Under the pieces are notes generated by a model that had not been told where the DNA came from, made no database searches, and saw nothing but the letters and a program-made list of their open reading frames with translations. The position numbers and the translations under genes are program-made. A stretch of 64,000 nucleotides of DNA from Brachybacterium sp. P6-10-X1 (GTDB lineage Bacteria > Actinomycetota > Actinomycetes > Actinomycetales > Dermabacteraceae), in the NCBI RefSeq assembly GCF_001969445.1, contig NZ_CP017297.1:1364001-1428000 (forward strand), read 5' to 3'. Numbering within the stretch: position 1 is the first letter of the stretch; the number at the start of each line of letters is the position of its first letter. Positions 9,506 to 17,819 of the stretch are shown here, one piece after another.

Positions 9506-10459
9506 TCACCGGCATGCATCGAGCAGGTGCCGCCCGGCCCGCCCCAGAGGGTTCCCGCCGGGGTATGCCGTCAGCAGAGCGAGCGCGAGGCGCGCGCCCC
9601 AGGCCCAGGACCGGTCGACGAGGGCCGACCAGCCCGCCTCGTCCGCGACGCCGCGCCAGGTCGCCTCGGCCCGATAGACCCCGAGCACCGAGTCCGACGG
9701 TTCGTGCAGGAGCAGGGCGCCGAGGTCGCTCGCGGGGTCCCCGATCGTGGCATCGCCCCAGTCGATCAGCGCCGCGCTCCGTACCGCTCCCGGCGCCGGG
9801 ACCACGACGTTCCCGGGGTGCGGGTCGCCGTGCATCAGCAGCGCTGGACGATCCCAGGTCGCCGCGTCCAGGCCTCGGTCCCACGCGCTCCGGGCCCCTC
9901 GACGGGTGGCGGCATCGACCCCGGAGCGCTCGAGATCGCGCTCGAAGGCCTCCGTGCGCGCGGCCAGCGGGACCCCGCGCACGGGGTTCGGATCGACCCG
10001 GGGTGCCGGCAGCGAGTGCACCCGTGCCAGCATGCGCGCCACGGACCACGCCACCTCTGCGCCAGAGCCCTCCCCGGCCTCGGCCGCGGTGCGGCCTGGG
10101 ATCCACGGCACGAGCGTGGCGTGATCCGTCGTGGCCAGCGGTGTCGGGATCCGCATCGGCAGCTGCTCGTCGACGTTGGCGAGATGGCGCAGCACCACCA
10201 TCTCCCGTCGCAGCAGCGGCACGGCCGAGGCCCGTCGGACCACGCGGAGCACGACCGGCTCACCGCGGACGGCGCCGACCGGCCACAGCACGTTGTCCCA
10301 GCCCTCGCCGAGCGGGGTCTTCCCGACCACAGGTGCGAAGCCCTCGAGTCGGGCTCCCGGCTCCGGCACCAACGCCGCGCACAGCGCCTCGACGCGCGCC
10401 CTGTCGACCGGAAGGTCCGCGGGCGGCGGCGCTGGTCCGGGGCTCGTCCGAGAGATCAT
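9506..10459 (-). CDS. Second aminoglycoside phosphotransferase-fold kinase
   Basis: A 317-residue APH-family protein. The kinase signature is LLMHGDPHPGNVVV with AALIDWGDATIGDPASDLG (DFG-like metal site); VVLRVVRR carries the ATP lysine and RREMVVLRHL is the following helix. The start is the ATG at 10459, preceded by a G6 run; longer frames upstream cover repetitive intergenic DNA. It converges on the APH gene at 8520 with 17 bp between stops, so the two do not form an operon. Substrate unknown; nothing here proves antibiotic resistance. Confidence 0.8.
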   Translation of the reverse strand: MISRTSPGPAPPPADLPVDRARVEALCAALVPEPGARLEGFAPVVGKTPLGEGWDNVLWPVGAVRGEPVVLRVVRRASAVPLLRREMVVLRHLANVDEQLPMRIPTPLATTDHATLVPWIPGRTAAEAGEGSGAEVAWSVARMLARVHSLPAPRVDPNPVRGVPLAARTEAFERDLERSGVDAATRRGARSAWDRGLDAATWDRPALLMHGDPHPGNVVVPAPGAVRSAALIDWGDATIGDPASDLGALLLHEPSDSVLGVYRAEATWRGVADEAGWSALVDRSWAWGARLALALLTAYPGGNPLGRAGRHLLDACR

Positions 10460-10500
10460 CCCCCCAGGATATGAGGCCTCCCCGCGAGCACCGCCCGACC

Positions 10501-10609
10501 CCCGGCGCACCGTGCGACCCCGGTGCACCGCCCGGCCCCCGGTGCACTGTGCCGGCCCCGGGAGCACTGCGCTGCCGCCGGTGCAGGGAGCGCCCCCGGT
10601 GCACCTCGC
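10501..10609. repeat. Scattered CCGGTGCAC repeats in a divergent promoter region
   Basis: The gap between the leftward APH gene and the rightward isomerase carries CCGG(T/C)GCAC or close variants about six times at irregular 18-20 bp spacing. GTGCAC is itself a palindrome. Whether these are binding sites or merely repeat-prone DNA is open. Confidence 0.6.
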
Positions 10610-10735
10610 GGACAGGGCAACCCCCGGCAAATGGGCCGACACCGCGGGCCTCGCTCGATAGCGTGGGGAACACGCGGCCGGGCGACGGCCTGCCGCCCCG
10701 GGTGAGGGTGCCCGGACCGACCACAGGAGGTTCAC

Positions 10736-11605
10736 TTGGCTCGTATCGGGATCCAGCTCATGATGCTCAAGGAGCACATCGCGGACGAGGGGGTCCTCCC
10801 CGTCCTGCAACGGGTGCGACAGACGGGCTTCCAGGTCGTCGAGGTCTCGCAGATCCCGATGACGGAGCAGAACGTGGCCGCGATGGAGGAGGCGCGCGAG
10901 AGCCTCGGCATCGAGGTCGCCGCGATCTCTGCGAAGACGTCCGCTCCGGCCGGCAGCGAGGACCTGACCCTCCAGGACCACTTCGACCTCCACGTCGAGC
11001 ACGCCCGGCGCCTGGGCACGACCATGATTCGCATCGGCATGATGCCGCTCGGCGCGATGGCCTCCCAGGAGGACTTCGACGCCTTCGCCCACGAGGCCGA
11101 CGAGTACGCCCGTCGTCTGGCCGAGGAGGGGATCTCGCTGAGCTATCACAATCACCACGTCGAGTTCGCGAAACTCGCAGGGGTGACCCTCCTGGACCAG
11201 CTGCGCCAGAAGGCACCGCACCTGCGCTACGAGATCGACTGCCACTGGGTCCAGCGCGGGGGCCGCGACCCGGAGCGGACCCTGGCCGACTTCACGGGCG
11301 TGCTGGACCTGGTCCACCTCAAGGACTTCCGCATCGTCCTGCCGCCGGCGGCCGCGCTCGCCGGCGCCGCCGCGGGGGACCGCACAGCATTCGGAGACTT
11401 CTGGGCGCGCGACATCGTCCAGTTCGCCGAGGTCGGCCAGGGCACCCTGGACTGGAAGCCCGTCATCGACCAGGGCATCGCCTCCGGTGCCCGCCACCTG
11501 CTGATCGAGCAGGACCAGACCTATGGCCGCGACATCTTCGACGCGCTCGCGATGTCTCGGGAGCACCTCGTCTCCCTCGGCTACGAGTCCCTGATCACCG
11601 GTTGA
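10736..11605 (+). CDS. Sugar phosphate isomerase/epimerase (TIM-barrel, AP endonuclease 2-like)
   Basis: A 289-residue member of the xylose-isomerase-like TIM-barrel superfamily. Characteristic features are GIQLMMLKEHI at the start, ISLSYHNHHVEFAK, YEIDCHWVQRGGRDP, LVHLKDFRI and the final LIEQDQTYG, which supply His/Glu/Asp metal ligands. It initiates at a TTG, supported by a perfect AGGAGG at 10725-10730 five bases upstream. A GH3 glycosidase follows 56 bp later, so the pair probably handles a plant- or polymer-derived sugar. The exact substrate cannot be told. Confidence 0.85.
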   Translation: MARIGIQLMMLKEHIADEGVLPVLQRVRQTGFQVVEVSQIPMTEQNVAAMEEARESLGIEVAAISAKTSAPAGSEDLTLQDHFDLHVEHARRLGTTMIRIGMMPLGAMASQEDFDAFAHEADEYARRLAEEGISLSYHNHHVEFAKLAGVTLLDQLRQKAPHLRYEIDCHWVQRGGRDPERTLADFTGVLDLVHLKDFRIVLPPAAALAGAAAGDRTAFGDFWARDIVQFAEVGQGTLDWKPVIDQGIASGARHLLIEQDQTYGRDIFDALAMSREHLVSLGYESLITG

Positions 11606-11661
11606 TCCCGGCCCCTCGGCCCGCGCGCACCGATCCGTCCCTCACGAGCCCCGGAGCACCC

Positions 11662-13689
11662 ATGCCAGCCCAGATCACGCTGTCCAGCCGCGTCAAGAGG
11701 ATCCTCGAGGTCGACGGCCTGCGCTTCCGTGATCTCGACGGGGACGGCGAGCTCACCCCGTTCGAGGACTGGCGGCTGAGCCCGGTCGAGCGCGCAGCGG
11801 ACCTGGTGGCCCGCATGTCCCCCGACGAGAAGCTCGGCCTGATGGTCATCAGCTCCCGCCCGATGGGCATCTCCCAACCCACCAAGGACTTCACCAGCCA
11901 CGACGGCGCGCTCGACGAGCAGTATCTGCCGATCAAGCTCGATCCCCACACCAGCGCGGGCATTCCCTTCGAGGGCACCACCGAGATGATCACCGCGCTG
12001 CACATGCGCCACTTCATCATGCGGGAGGAGCCCACCGGGGCGCGGATCGCCACCTGGATCAACGCGATGAACGAGGTCGCCGAGTCCACCCGTTGGGGCA
12101 TCCCCGTGATCGTCACGGGGAACTCGAAGAACGAGACCGGCGGCTTCAAGATGGGAGCCACCGCGGAGGACCAGCCCTTCACCGCCTGGCCCGGCACCCT
12201 GGGCCTCGCCGCGACCGGCTCGCTCGAGGTCATCGAATCCTTCGCCGCGCATTCGCGCGCCGAGTGGGTGACCTCCGGCCTGCGCAAGGGCTACATGTAC
12301 ATGGCGGACGTGTTCACCGACCCGCGCTGGTTCCGGGGGCAGGGCACCTTCGGCGAGGACCCGCAGTTCGTGGCGCGGGCGATGTCCGCCCTCGTCCGCG
12401 GGTTCCAGGGCGAGGACGGGCTCGCGGCCGACGGCGTCGCCCTGACCACCAAGCACTTCCCCGGCGGCGGCGCGCGGGAGAACGGCACGGATCCGCACTA
12501 CGCGGAGGGCCGCTTCAACATCTATCCCACGCCCGAGTCCCTCGAGGAGTACCACCTGCCGCCGTTCCAGGCGGCGATCGAAGCGGGCACCTCCTCGATC
12601 ATGCCGTACTACGCGATCCCCTCGGACGAGAAGTCCTCCACCCCGCAAGGACGCCTGACGGGCTTCGAACAGGTCGGCTTCGCCTTCAACAAGGAGGTGA
12701 TGGACCTGCTGCGGACCATGGGCCATCGCGGCTACATCAACTCCGACTCCGGCGTGATGTCGAAGATGGCCTGGGGCGTGGAGGACCTCACCCCCGCCGA
12801 GCGCGTGGGCCGTGCCGTGATGGCCGGCACCGACATGTTCGCCGACACCAACGACGTCGCCTCCGTCCGTGAGGCGTACATGGCAGGGCACTTCACCGGT
12901 CAGCGGCTCGACGAGGCGGCGCAGCTGCTGCTTCAGGAGCTGTTCACGCTCGGCCTGTTCGAGAACCCCTACGCGGATCCGGCGGAGGCGGACCGCGTGG
13001 TCCAGAACTCGTCGGCCCGGGCCGCGGCGACCGACGCCCACCGGCGCTCCGTGGTGCTGGCCAAGAACCACGACGCGGTGCTGCCGCTGACGGCCGATTC
13101 CCTGGCCGGGAGGTCGGTCTACGTGGAGCTGATGGCCAAGGATCTCACCGTCAAGCAGCTGGACACGCTGCGCGGACGCCTCGAGCAGGCGCATCCCGAG
13201 ATCGACTTCACCACCGACCACCGCCGCGCGGATGTCGCGATCGTGCTCATGAAGCCGTTCGTCGGGGCGTACTTCGACTTCGTCGGGATCACGGATCTGT
13301 CGATCGGCGAGCACGCCCACATCGATATCGAGAAGCTGCGCCGCATCCGCGGGAGCGTGGACACCCTCGTCATCGGGTTGGACGCCATGTACCCCTGGCT
13401 GCTGGATTCGATCGAACCGCTGGCCGACGGACTGCTCGTCGGCTTCGAGACGCGCGAGGAGATCATGGTCGAGGCGGCGCTCGGCGGGTTCTCCCCCAGC
13501 GGCCGGCTGCCGATCACGTTCCCGATCGACGCCGCGGCCGTCGCGGTGGACGATCGGGGACGCTGCGCCTCCCCCAACGACGTCCCCGGCTACGCCAAGG
13601 AGCAGCACATGGACGGCCGCCCCTACGTCTACGTCGACACCGACGGCAACCGGTACCAGCTCGGCCACGGCCTCGGCTACGACGCCTGA
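11662..13689 (+). CDS. Glycoside hydrolase family 3 (beta-glucosidase-like)
   Basis: A 675-residue exo-glycosidase without a signal peptide, so probably intracellular. The GH3 core shows TTKHFPGGGAR and YINSDSGVMSKMAWGVEDL, whose Asp is the predicted nucleophile. A C-terminal alpha/beta sandwich begins near VVLAKNHDAVLPL. The N-terminal piece FRDLDGDGELTPFEDW reads like a single EF-hand-type calcium loop. The ATG at 11662 is the first that precedes this conserved start; the much longer frame upstream overlaps other genes. Operon with the isomerase at 10736 is likely. Confidence 0.88.
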   Translation: MPAQITLSSRVKRILEVDGLRFRDLDGDGELTPFEDWRLSPVERAADLVARMSPDEKLGLMVISSRPMGISQPTKDFTSHDGALDEQYLPIKLDPHTSAGIPFEGTTEMITALHMRHFIMREEPTGARIATWINAMNEVAESTRWGIPVIVTGNSKNETGGFKMGATAEDQPFTAWPGTLGLAATGSLEVIESFAAHSRAEWVTSGLRKGYMYMADVFTDPRWFRGQGTFGEDPQFVARAMSALVRGFQGEDGLAADGVALTTKHFPGGGARENGTDPHYAEGRFNIYPTPESLEEYHLPPFQAAIEAGTSSIMPYYAIPSDEKSSTPQGRLTGFEQVGFAFNKEVMDLLRTMGHRGYINSDSGVMSKMAWGVEDLTPAERVGRAVMAGTDMFADTNDVASVREAYMAGHFTGQRLDEAAQLLLQELFTLGLFENPYADPAEADRVVQNSSARAAATDAHRRSVVLAKNHDAVLPLTADSLAGRSVYVELMAKDLTVKQLDTLRGRLEQAHPEIDFTTDHRRADVAIVLMKPFVGAYFDFVGITDLSIGEHAHIDIEKLRRIRGSVDTLVIGLDAMYPWLLDSIEPLADGLLVGFETREEIMVEAALGGFSPSGRLPITFPIDAAAVAVDDRGRCASPNDVPGYAKEQHMDGRPYVYVDTDGNRYQLGHGLGYDA

Positions 13690-13904
13690 GGTGTGACTCT
13701 CAGCTCTCCGGGGGCAGCGCCGTGTCGACCGCCTGGTAGATCTGGGCCTCCACGTCGGCCCCGTCGGCAAGACGCACCGTGGTGACGACCCGGGAGTACC
13801 CCTCCCCCTCGAAGTCGTCGAGACGGTCCCAGTGCTCGGTGAGGTCCGGGGAGGTCAGCACCATCCCCGAGACCTCCTGCCCGTCGTCGGCCAGCACGAT
13901 GGCG

Positions 13905-13912
13905 GGATATCC
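13905..13912. repeat. Target-site duplication, left copy
   Basis: GGATATCC directly abuts the left terminal inverted repeat and is repeated exactly at 15346-15353. Eight base pairs is the usual ISL3-family duplication length. The target is itself a perfect palindrome. Confidence 0.93.
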
Positions 13913-15345
13913 GGCTCATCGCAGTTGAGGGGGTAGTCGCGGGGCGTGGGGTGGGCGCGTCATTGCCGGGATAGACGTCGAGGTCTCCCGATGATGGAAG
14001 TTCTGACGCTCGCCATCTGGAAGACCTCGACATGCTCAACGCTACCTTTGACGACCCCGATCTGACGACCTTCACGCGCCTGGCGGAGCTTGGCCTGGTC
14101 GCCGTGGGGCAGCGGATCACGGCCTCACGGGCGGTGCTCGAGTGCCGGCTCGCTGAGGAGGATCCGTGGTGCCGCGCCTGCGGGGCACGAGCGACCTCGC
14201 GGGGCTCGATCACCCGGTCCCTCGCTCACGAGCCGTTCGGTCACCGGCCCACCACGCTGCTGCTGCGGATCCGCCGGTACCGGTGTGATCACTGCGGGAA
14301 CCGGTGGCGCGAGGACACCACCGCTGCGGCACCCGAGCGGGCGAAACTCTCTCGCGGCGGGATGCGCTGGGCGCTGGAAGCCCTGGTCGTCGATCACCTC
14401 ACGATCGCGCGGATCGCCGCCGGGCTCGGGGTGGCCTGGCACACCGCCAACGACGCCGTCCTGGCCGAGGGCCAGCGGCTGCTGATCGATGACCCGACCC
14501 GCTTCGACGCCGTCCGCGTGATCGGGGTCGACGAGCACGTCTGGCGTCATACCCGGCGCGGCGACAAGTACGTCACCGTGATCATCGATCTCACCCCCGC
14601 CAGGGACAAGACCGGGCCGGCCAGGCTCCTGGACATGATCCCCGGCCGCTCCAAAGCCGCGTTCAAGGCCTGGCTCCAGGCGCGCCCCGAAGAGTGGAAG
14701 GACCGGATCGAGGTGGTCGCGATGGACGGTTTCACCGGCTTCAAGACCGCGACCGGCGAGGCGCTCCCGGGCGCGGTCGCGGTCATGGATCCCTTCCACG
14801 TCGTCCGCCTCGCCGGGGACGCGCTGGATGACTGCCGGCGACGCGTCCAGCAGCAGCTCCACCAGCGCCGAGGCCGCAAGCACGACCCCCTCTACAAGTC
14901 CCGCCGCACCCTCCACACCGGCACCAAGCTGCTCACCGATCGCCAATGCGAGCGCCTCAGCGCGCTGTTCGAGCGCGAGAAGCACGTCGCGGTCGAGGTG
15001 ACCTGGGAGATCTACCAGGCCATGGTCGCCGCCTATCGAGAGCCCGACCGAGCGAAGGCCAGAGTGATGATGGAGAAGTTGATCGGGGCGCTTGGCAAGA
15101 AGGTCCCCGACGCCCTGCCCGAGCTGGCCAAGCTCGGCCGAACCCTGACGAAAAGGGCCGCGGACGTGCTGGCGTTCTTCGATCGGCCCGGCACCAGCAA
15201 CGGCCCGACCGAGGCCATCAACGGCCGACTCGAACACCTCCGCGGCTCCGCCCTCGGGTTCCGCAACCTCACCCACTACATCGCCCGCGGCCTCCTCGAA
15301 GCAGGAGGCTTCAGACCCCTGCTACACCCTCAAATGCGATGAGCC
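13913..15345 (+). mobile_element. ISL3-family insertion sequence, complete, 1433 bp
   Basis: The element has terminal inverted repeats: the left end starts GGCTCATCGCAGTTGAGGG and the right end, read inward, starts GGCTCATCGCATTTGAGGG, one mismatch in 19. It is flanked by identical 8-bp duplications GGATATCC. One transposase gene fills it, and the transposase stop codon lies inside the right inverted repeat. Intact ends, intact ORF and a perfect duplication indicate a recent, probably still active copy. It interrupts the gamma-glutamylcyclotransferase-like gene. Confidence 0.95.
14032..15342 (+). CDS. ISL3-family transposase
   Basis: The 436-residue DDE transposase has an N-terminal zinc ribbon (WCRACG ... 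YRCDHCG), a helix-turn-helix near LTIARIAAGLGVAWHTAND, and the catalytic triad in IGVDEHVW, VVAMDGFTGF and NGPTEAINGRLEHLRG. Length and motif order match the ISL3 group. The start MLNATFDDPDLTTF is the first ATG after the left end and matches the typical family N-terminus. The frame is intact, so the protein may be functional. Confidence 0.95.
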   Translation: MLNATFDDPDLTTFTRLAELGLVAVGQRITASRAVLECRLAEEDPWCRACGARATSRGSITRSLAHEPFGHRPTTLLLRIRRYRCDHCGNRWREDTTAAAPERAKLSRGGMRWALEALVVDHLTIARIAAGLGVAWHTANDAVLAEGQRLLIDDPTRFDAVRVIGVDEHVWRHTRRGDKYVTVIIDLTPARDKTGPARLLDMIPGRSKAAFKAWLQARPEEWKDRIEVVAMDGFTGFKTATGEALPGAVAVMDPFHVVRLAGDALDDCRRRVQQQLHQRRGRKHDPLYKSRRTLHTGTKLLTDRQCERLSALFEREKHVAVEVTWEIYQAMVAAYREPDRAKARVMMEKLIGALGKKVPDALPELAKLGRTLTKRAADVLAFFDRPGTSNGPTEAINGRLEHLRGSALGFRNLTHYIARGLLEAGGFRPLLHPQMR

Positions 15346-15353
15346 GGATATCC
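15346..15353. repeat. Target-site duplication, right copy
   Basis: GGATATCC, identical to 13905-13912, immediately outside the right inverted repeat. Confidence 0.93.
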
Positions 15354-15518
15354 CAGCGTGGCTCCCCAGCCGTGCTCCCGCAGATGCCCGCAGACCGTCC
15401 CGCGGTCCCAGCGGCCGTCCACCTCGTGGAGCACGTGCTCATGGGTGCGGCCGGGAACGAGCGTGCCGTAGACGAAGAGTCACTGCGTCACCAGAGGTCC
15501 TTTCTCGGGGCGTCGTGG

Positions 15519-16739
15519 TCATGTTCCTCCTGGCGCACGGTCGTCGTCCGTCGGGCGCGGAGCATCGGACCGGGCGCCCGGGATGCGCGACAGCACGGGG
15601 TCGAGCACGGATTGCACGAGGCCGACCAGCGCTCCGACGGTGCCGTCCAGGAGTTTCTTCCAGAAGCGGCGGGCACGGGGGTTCTTCTCGACGCCCATGT
15701 GCAGCAGGTACGCGAGGGCGAGCACGAACGCGAGGATCAGCGTGTAGACGATCCACTTGTTCTCCTCGGTCGCGAACCGCGTCAGCAGCATGTAGCCGAT
15801 GTGGGCATGGACCAGGTACAGCGGATAGGTCAGCGCCCCGGCGGTCGCCGACCCGGGGAGCCGCCAGCTGCGGACGGCCGGACTGAGCGTCGCGAGCATG
15901 ACGGCGAACAGGATCGTCGTGAGCACTGTGAGCACCGGGTCGTGGTACGGGACGACGGTCACGTAGGCGGCGAGGAGTCCGAGGCTGCGGTACACGCTCC
16001 ACCCGGAGTCCGCGATCGCGGCGATGACGGCTCCGGCGGCGAAGTACCCGAAGTACCCGCCGAGGAACGGGGTGTTCGCGGCGAAGTGCGGGGCGAGCTG
16101 GGAGGCCACTGCCATGAGGATCGCCCAGGCCGGCATCATCGCCGCCACACGGCCGTTCTGGCGCAGCAGCACGAGGACGAACACGGCCGCGTAGAACGCC
16201 AGCTCGTACAGCAGCGTCCAGTAGACGCCGTCCACGAAGGGCTGCCCGAGCAGAGTCGGGATCATCGTGAGGTTGACCAGCACCTGCTCCAGGTCGACGC
16301 TCATCCGCTCCCCGCCCAGGACGAGCGCGAACCCGGCGGTGATCAGCACGGCCACCCAGAACGCCGGGTAGAGGCGCAGGGCACGGCCGACGGCGAACTG
16401 CCGGGCCGTCTTCCCCCGGACCGATTGGACGATGACGAAGCCGCTGATCATGAAGAACAGGTTCACGCCCAGATAGCCGTACTGGGCAAGGGCGATCACG
16501 GGCTCGTGAGTGATGCCCTGGACCTTGCCGTTCTTGATCCCGTTGTACAGGTAGTGGAAGGCCACGACGGACAGCGCGGCCACGAAACGGAGATAGTCGA
16601 CCACCTCGACCCGTCGACGAGGAGCGCTGCCGGCCTCGACGCGGTGGCGCGGGGCAGGTGCCGCCTCGACGCCGTGGCGCGACGGGGCGCCGGCCTCGAC
16701 GCCGTGGCGCGGGCCAGCGGGCGGCGCGGACTCATGCAT
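15519..16739 (-). CDS. Acyltransferase 3 family membrane protein
   Basis: A 406-residue integral membrane acyltransferase of the OafA/NodX type, which moves acyl groups onto surface sugars. Conserved RRVEVVDYLRFVAALSVVAFHYLY opens the membrane domain (catalytic His), followed by YLGVNLFFMISGFVI and RALRLYPAFWVAV; about ten hydrophobic helices follow. The ATG at 16739 (MHESAPPAG) is preferred; an upstream ATG adds 16 residues. Residues ~10-45 are a degenerate repeat of RHGVEA(G/A) type units that lie before the first helix, a coding minisatellite. Substrate unknown. Confidence 0.88.
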   Translation of the reverse strand: MHESAPPAGPRHGVEAGAPSRHGVEAAPAPRHRVEAGSAPRRRVEVVDYLRFVAALSVVAFHYLYNGIKNGKVQGITHEPVIALAQYGYLGVNLFFMISGFVIVQSVRGKTARQFAVGRALRLYPAFWVAVLITAGFALVLGGERMSVDLEQVLVNLTMIPTLLGQPFVDGVYWTLLYELAFYAAVFVLVLLRQNGRVAAMMPAWAILMAVASQLAPHFAANTPFLGGYFGYFAAGAVIAAIADSGWSVYRSLGLLAAYVTVVPYHDPVLTVLTTILFAVMLATLSPAVRSWRLPGSATAGALTYPLYLVHAHIGYMLLTRFATEENKWIVYTLILAFVLALAYLLHMGVEKNPRARRFWKKLLDGTVGALVGLVQSVLDPVLSRIPGARSDAPRPTDDDRAPGGT

Positions 16740-16908
16740 CCGACAGAGTGTGCCACGCTCGCGACAGCGGACGAAGGAGGGACGCACGCCGACGTCGCAG
16801 AACTCACCGGGCTCGGAGGCGGGCCGAGGGCATCGGGGTTCCCATCACAGGCGCCCGGCCTGGCCCGACCCAGCCCTCACCCCCGCAGTCCCTGACACCC
16901 CGTGACCC

Positions 16909-17060
16909 CTGCGCAGCCATTGCCCCAGCGCCGCGCGGCACCGACACCGCAGAACTCGAGCCATCCCGGCCGCTTCCGGCGCCACCAGCCCACCTCTGAT
17001 CCCGCCGACCTCTGCGCAGTCGTTGCCAAGGCGCCGTATGGGAACGACACCGCAGAACTC
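16909..17060. repeat. Pair of 49-bp direct repeats with conserved ends
   Basis: Copies lie at 16909-16957 and 17012-17060. Both begin CTGCGCAG, contain TTGCC and GCGCCG, and end CGACACCGCAGAACTC. Ten of 49 positions differ, nearly all in the middle. A third partial copy of the end (GACGTCGCAGAACTC) is at 16791-16805. Confidence 0.8.
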
Positions 17061-17099
17061 ACCGAGGCGGAGCACGGTCTGGAACGCACGGTCCAGTGA

Positions 17100-17159
17100 T
17101 GTGGGGAGTCCAGTGCTGTGGGGAGTACAGGGATATAGGGAGTCCAGGGATGTGGGGAC
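17100..17159. repeat. Short tandem repeat of GTGGGGAGTCCAG type
   Basis: Three to four imperfect 16-17 bp units (GTGGGGAGTCCAGTGCT, GTGGGGAGTACAGGGATA, TAGGGAGTCCAGGGAT) stand in a row just outside the tmRNA terminator. Confidence 0.75.
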
Positions 17160-17176
17160 GCATCGTTCCGTGGCAT

Positions 17177-17222
17177 GAAAAGACCCCCTCCACCACGCAT
17201 CTGCGCAGGTGAGGGGGTCCTT
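17177..17222 (-). terminator. Rho-independent-like terminator of tmRNA
   Basis: On the minus strand GGACCCCCTCACC pairs with GGTGGAGGGGGTC and is followed by TTTT, directly downstream of the tmRNA 3' end. Confidence 0.85.
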
Positions 17223-17239
17223 CATCGTGAGTGCACTCG

Positions 17240-17607
17240 TGGAGCCGGCGGGAATCGAACCCGCGTCCGATAGTGCGGAGCGAGGGCTTCTCCGGGCGCA
17301 GTTCGCAATGGCGTTTTCTCAGTCCCGACGCTCGTGCGAACGCGTCGTCGACGGACTCAGTCACTCTGAGGTGTTCATCCGACCTCGATGACGAAGGTCG
17401 GCAGCAGTGGCTCCTTGGATGATGGAACGATCCGGGTCAGGAGCGAGCCCGGGGTTCCAGACTGCTAACGCTGATCAGGCAGCGAGAGCGAAGTCAGTGC
17501 GCTTGGGTTCGGCACTTATTGGTTTCCAGAGGACATTAACGAGATGACTCTGGGTTCTCGGCCCGCTTCCCCTCGCTGGACAACTACCGTCGAAACCGAT
17601 CGGCCCC
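17240..17607 (-). ncRNA. ssrA: Transfer-messenger RNA (tmRNA)
   Basis: The minus strand begins GGGGCCGATCGGTTTCGAC and ends with a T-arm and acceptor (GGTTCGATTCCCGCCGGCTCC), typical of one-piece tmRNA. The 5' GGGGCCG pairs with 3' CGGCTCC. CCA is not encoded (ACGA follows), so it must be added after transcription. The internal reading frame encodes a tag ending ALAA. tmRNA with SmpB (18437-18946) rescues stalled ribosomes and marks the unfinished protein for proteolysis. A TTGACA box at 17673-17678 on the same strand may be the -35 element, with some 5' processing. The ORFs drawn across this region are not genes. Confidence 0.97.
17475..17513 (-). other. tmRNA proteolysis tag reading frame
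   Basis: Resume codon GCC at 17511-17513, stop TGA at 17475-17477. It encodes AEPKRTDFALAA, to which the tmRNA-borne alanine is added first. The terminal ALAA is the Clp recognition end; KRTDFALAA is the usual actinobacterial form. Confidence 0.95.
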
Positions 17608-17819
17608 TGGCGTGGGTCTGCAGCACAGAACTGGACGGTCTGGACGGCCGTTCCGTGCACTCACTGTTGTGTTGTCAAACATCCACGACGTGCGGGCGAG
17701 CCCGCTGCGTGTTCCTCGAGTCTACCGCGTACGGCGGTAGATCTGAAGCGGATATCCCTCAGCTCACGGCGAAGCCGGGGACGCTGGACCGGGCCGCAGG
17801 GGCGCGGGATGATGGGTCG

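Larger units (their letters stand above)
13700..15491 (-). pseudogene. Gamma-glutamylcyclotransferase/AIG2-like gene, split by an IS and carrying a nonsense codon
   Basis: Two fragments join in frame when the insertion sequence and one copy of its 8-bp target duplication are removed. The right fragment encodes LFVYGTLVPGR, the glycine-loop hallmark of the GGCT/AIG2 fold, and ends at TLGYP. The left fragment (13700-13912) continues AIVLADDGQEVSG, then DRLDDFEGEGYSRV. The start would be GTG at 15489-15491 behind a GAAAGGA site, but codon 4 (15480-15482) is TGA where TGG is expected from context. The gene is therefore dead twice over. Its enzymatic role in the ancestor is inferred from the fold only. 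Confidence 0.85.
16740..17176. other. 437-bp gene-free interval between the acyltransferase and tmRNA terminator
   Basis: No credible gene. It contains the 5' region of the leftward acyltransferase, a duplicated 49-bp motif and a run of short tandem repeats, listed separately. Confidence 0.5.

Noticed and set aside
8433-10459. Two APH-fold kinases as an antibiotic-resistance pair
   Set aside because: The APH fold covers many small-molecule kinases; the genes are convergent, distant in sequence and without mobile context.
15480-15482. TGA at codon 4 of the GGCT-like gene as selenocysteine or a start error
   Set aside because: No SECIS-like hairpin or selenium genes seen, and no alternative start codon leaves the conserved LFVYGTL intact; nonsense mutation is simpler.
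17209-17422. Two small plus-strand frames and a minus-strand frame at 17059-17364
   Set aside because: They fall inside or next to tmRNA and its terminator; the tmRNA identification explains the sequence.
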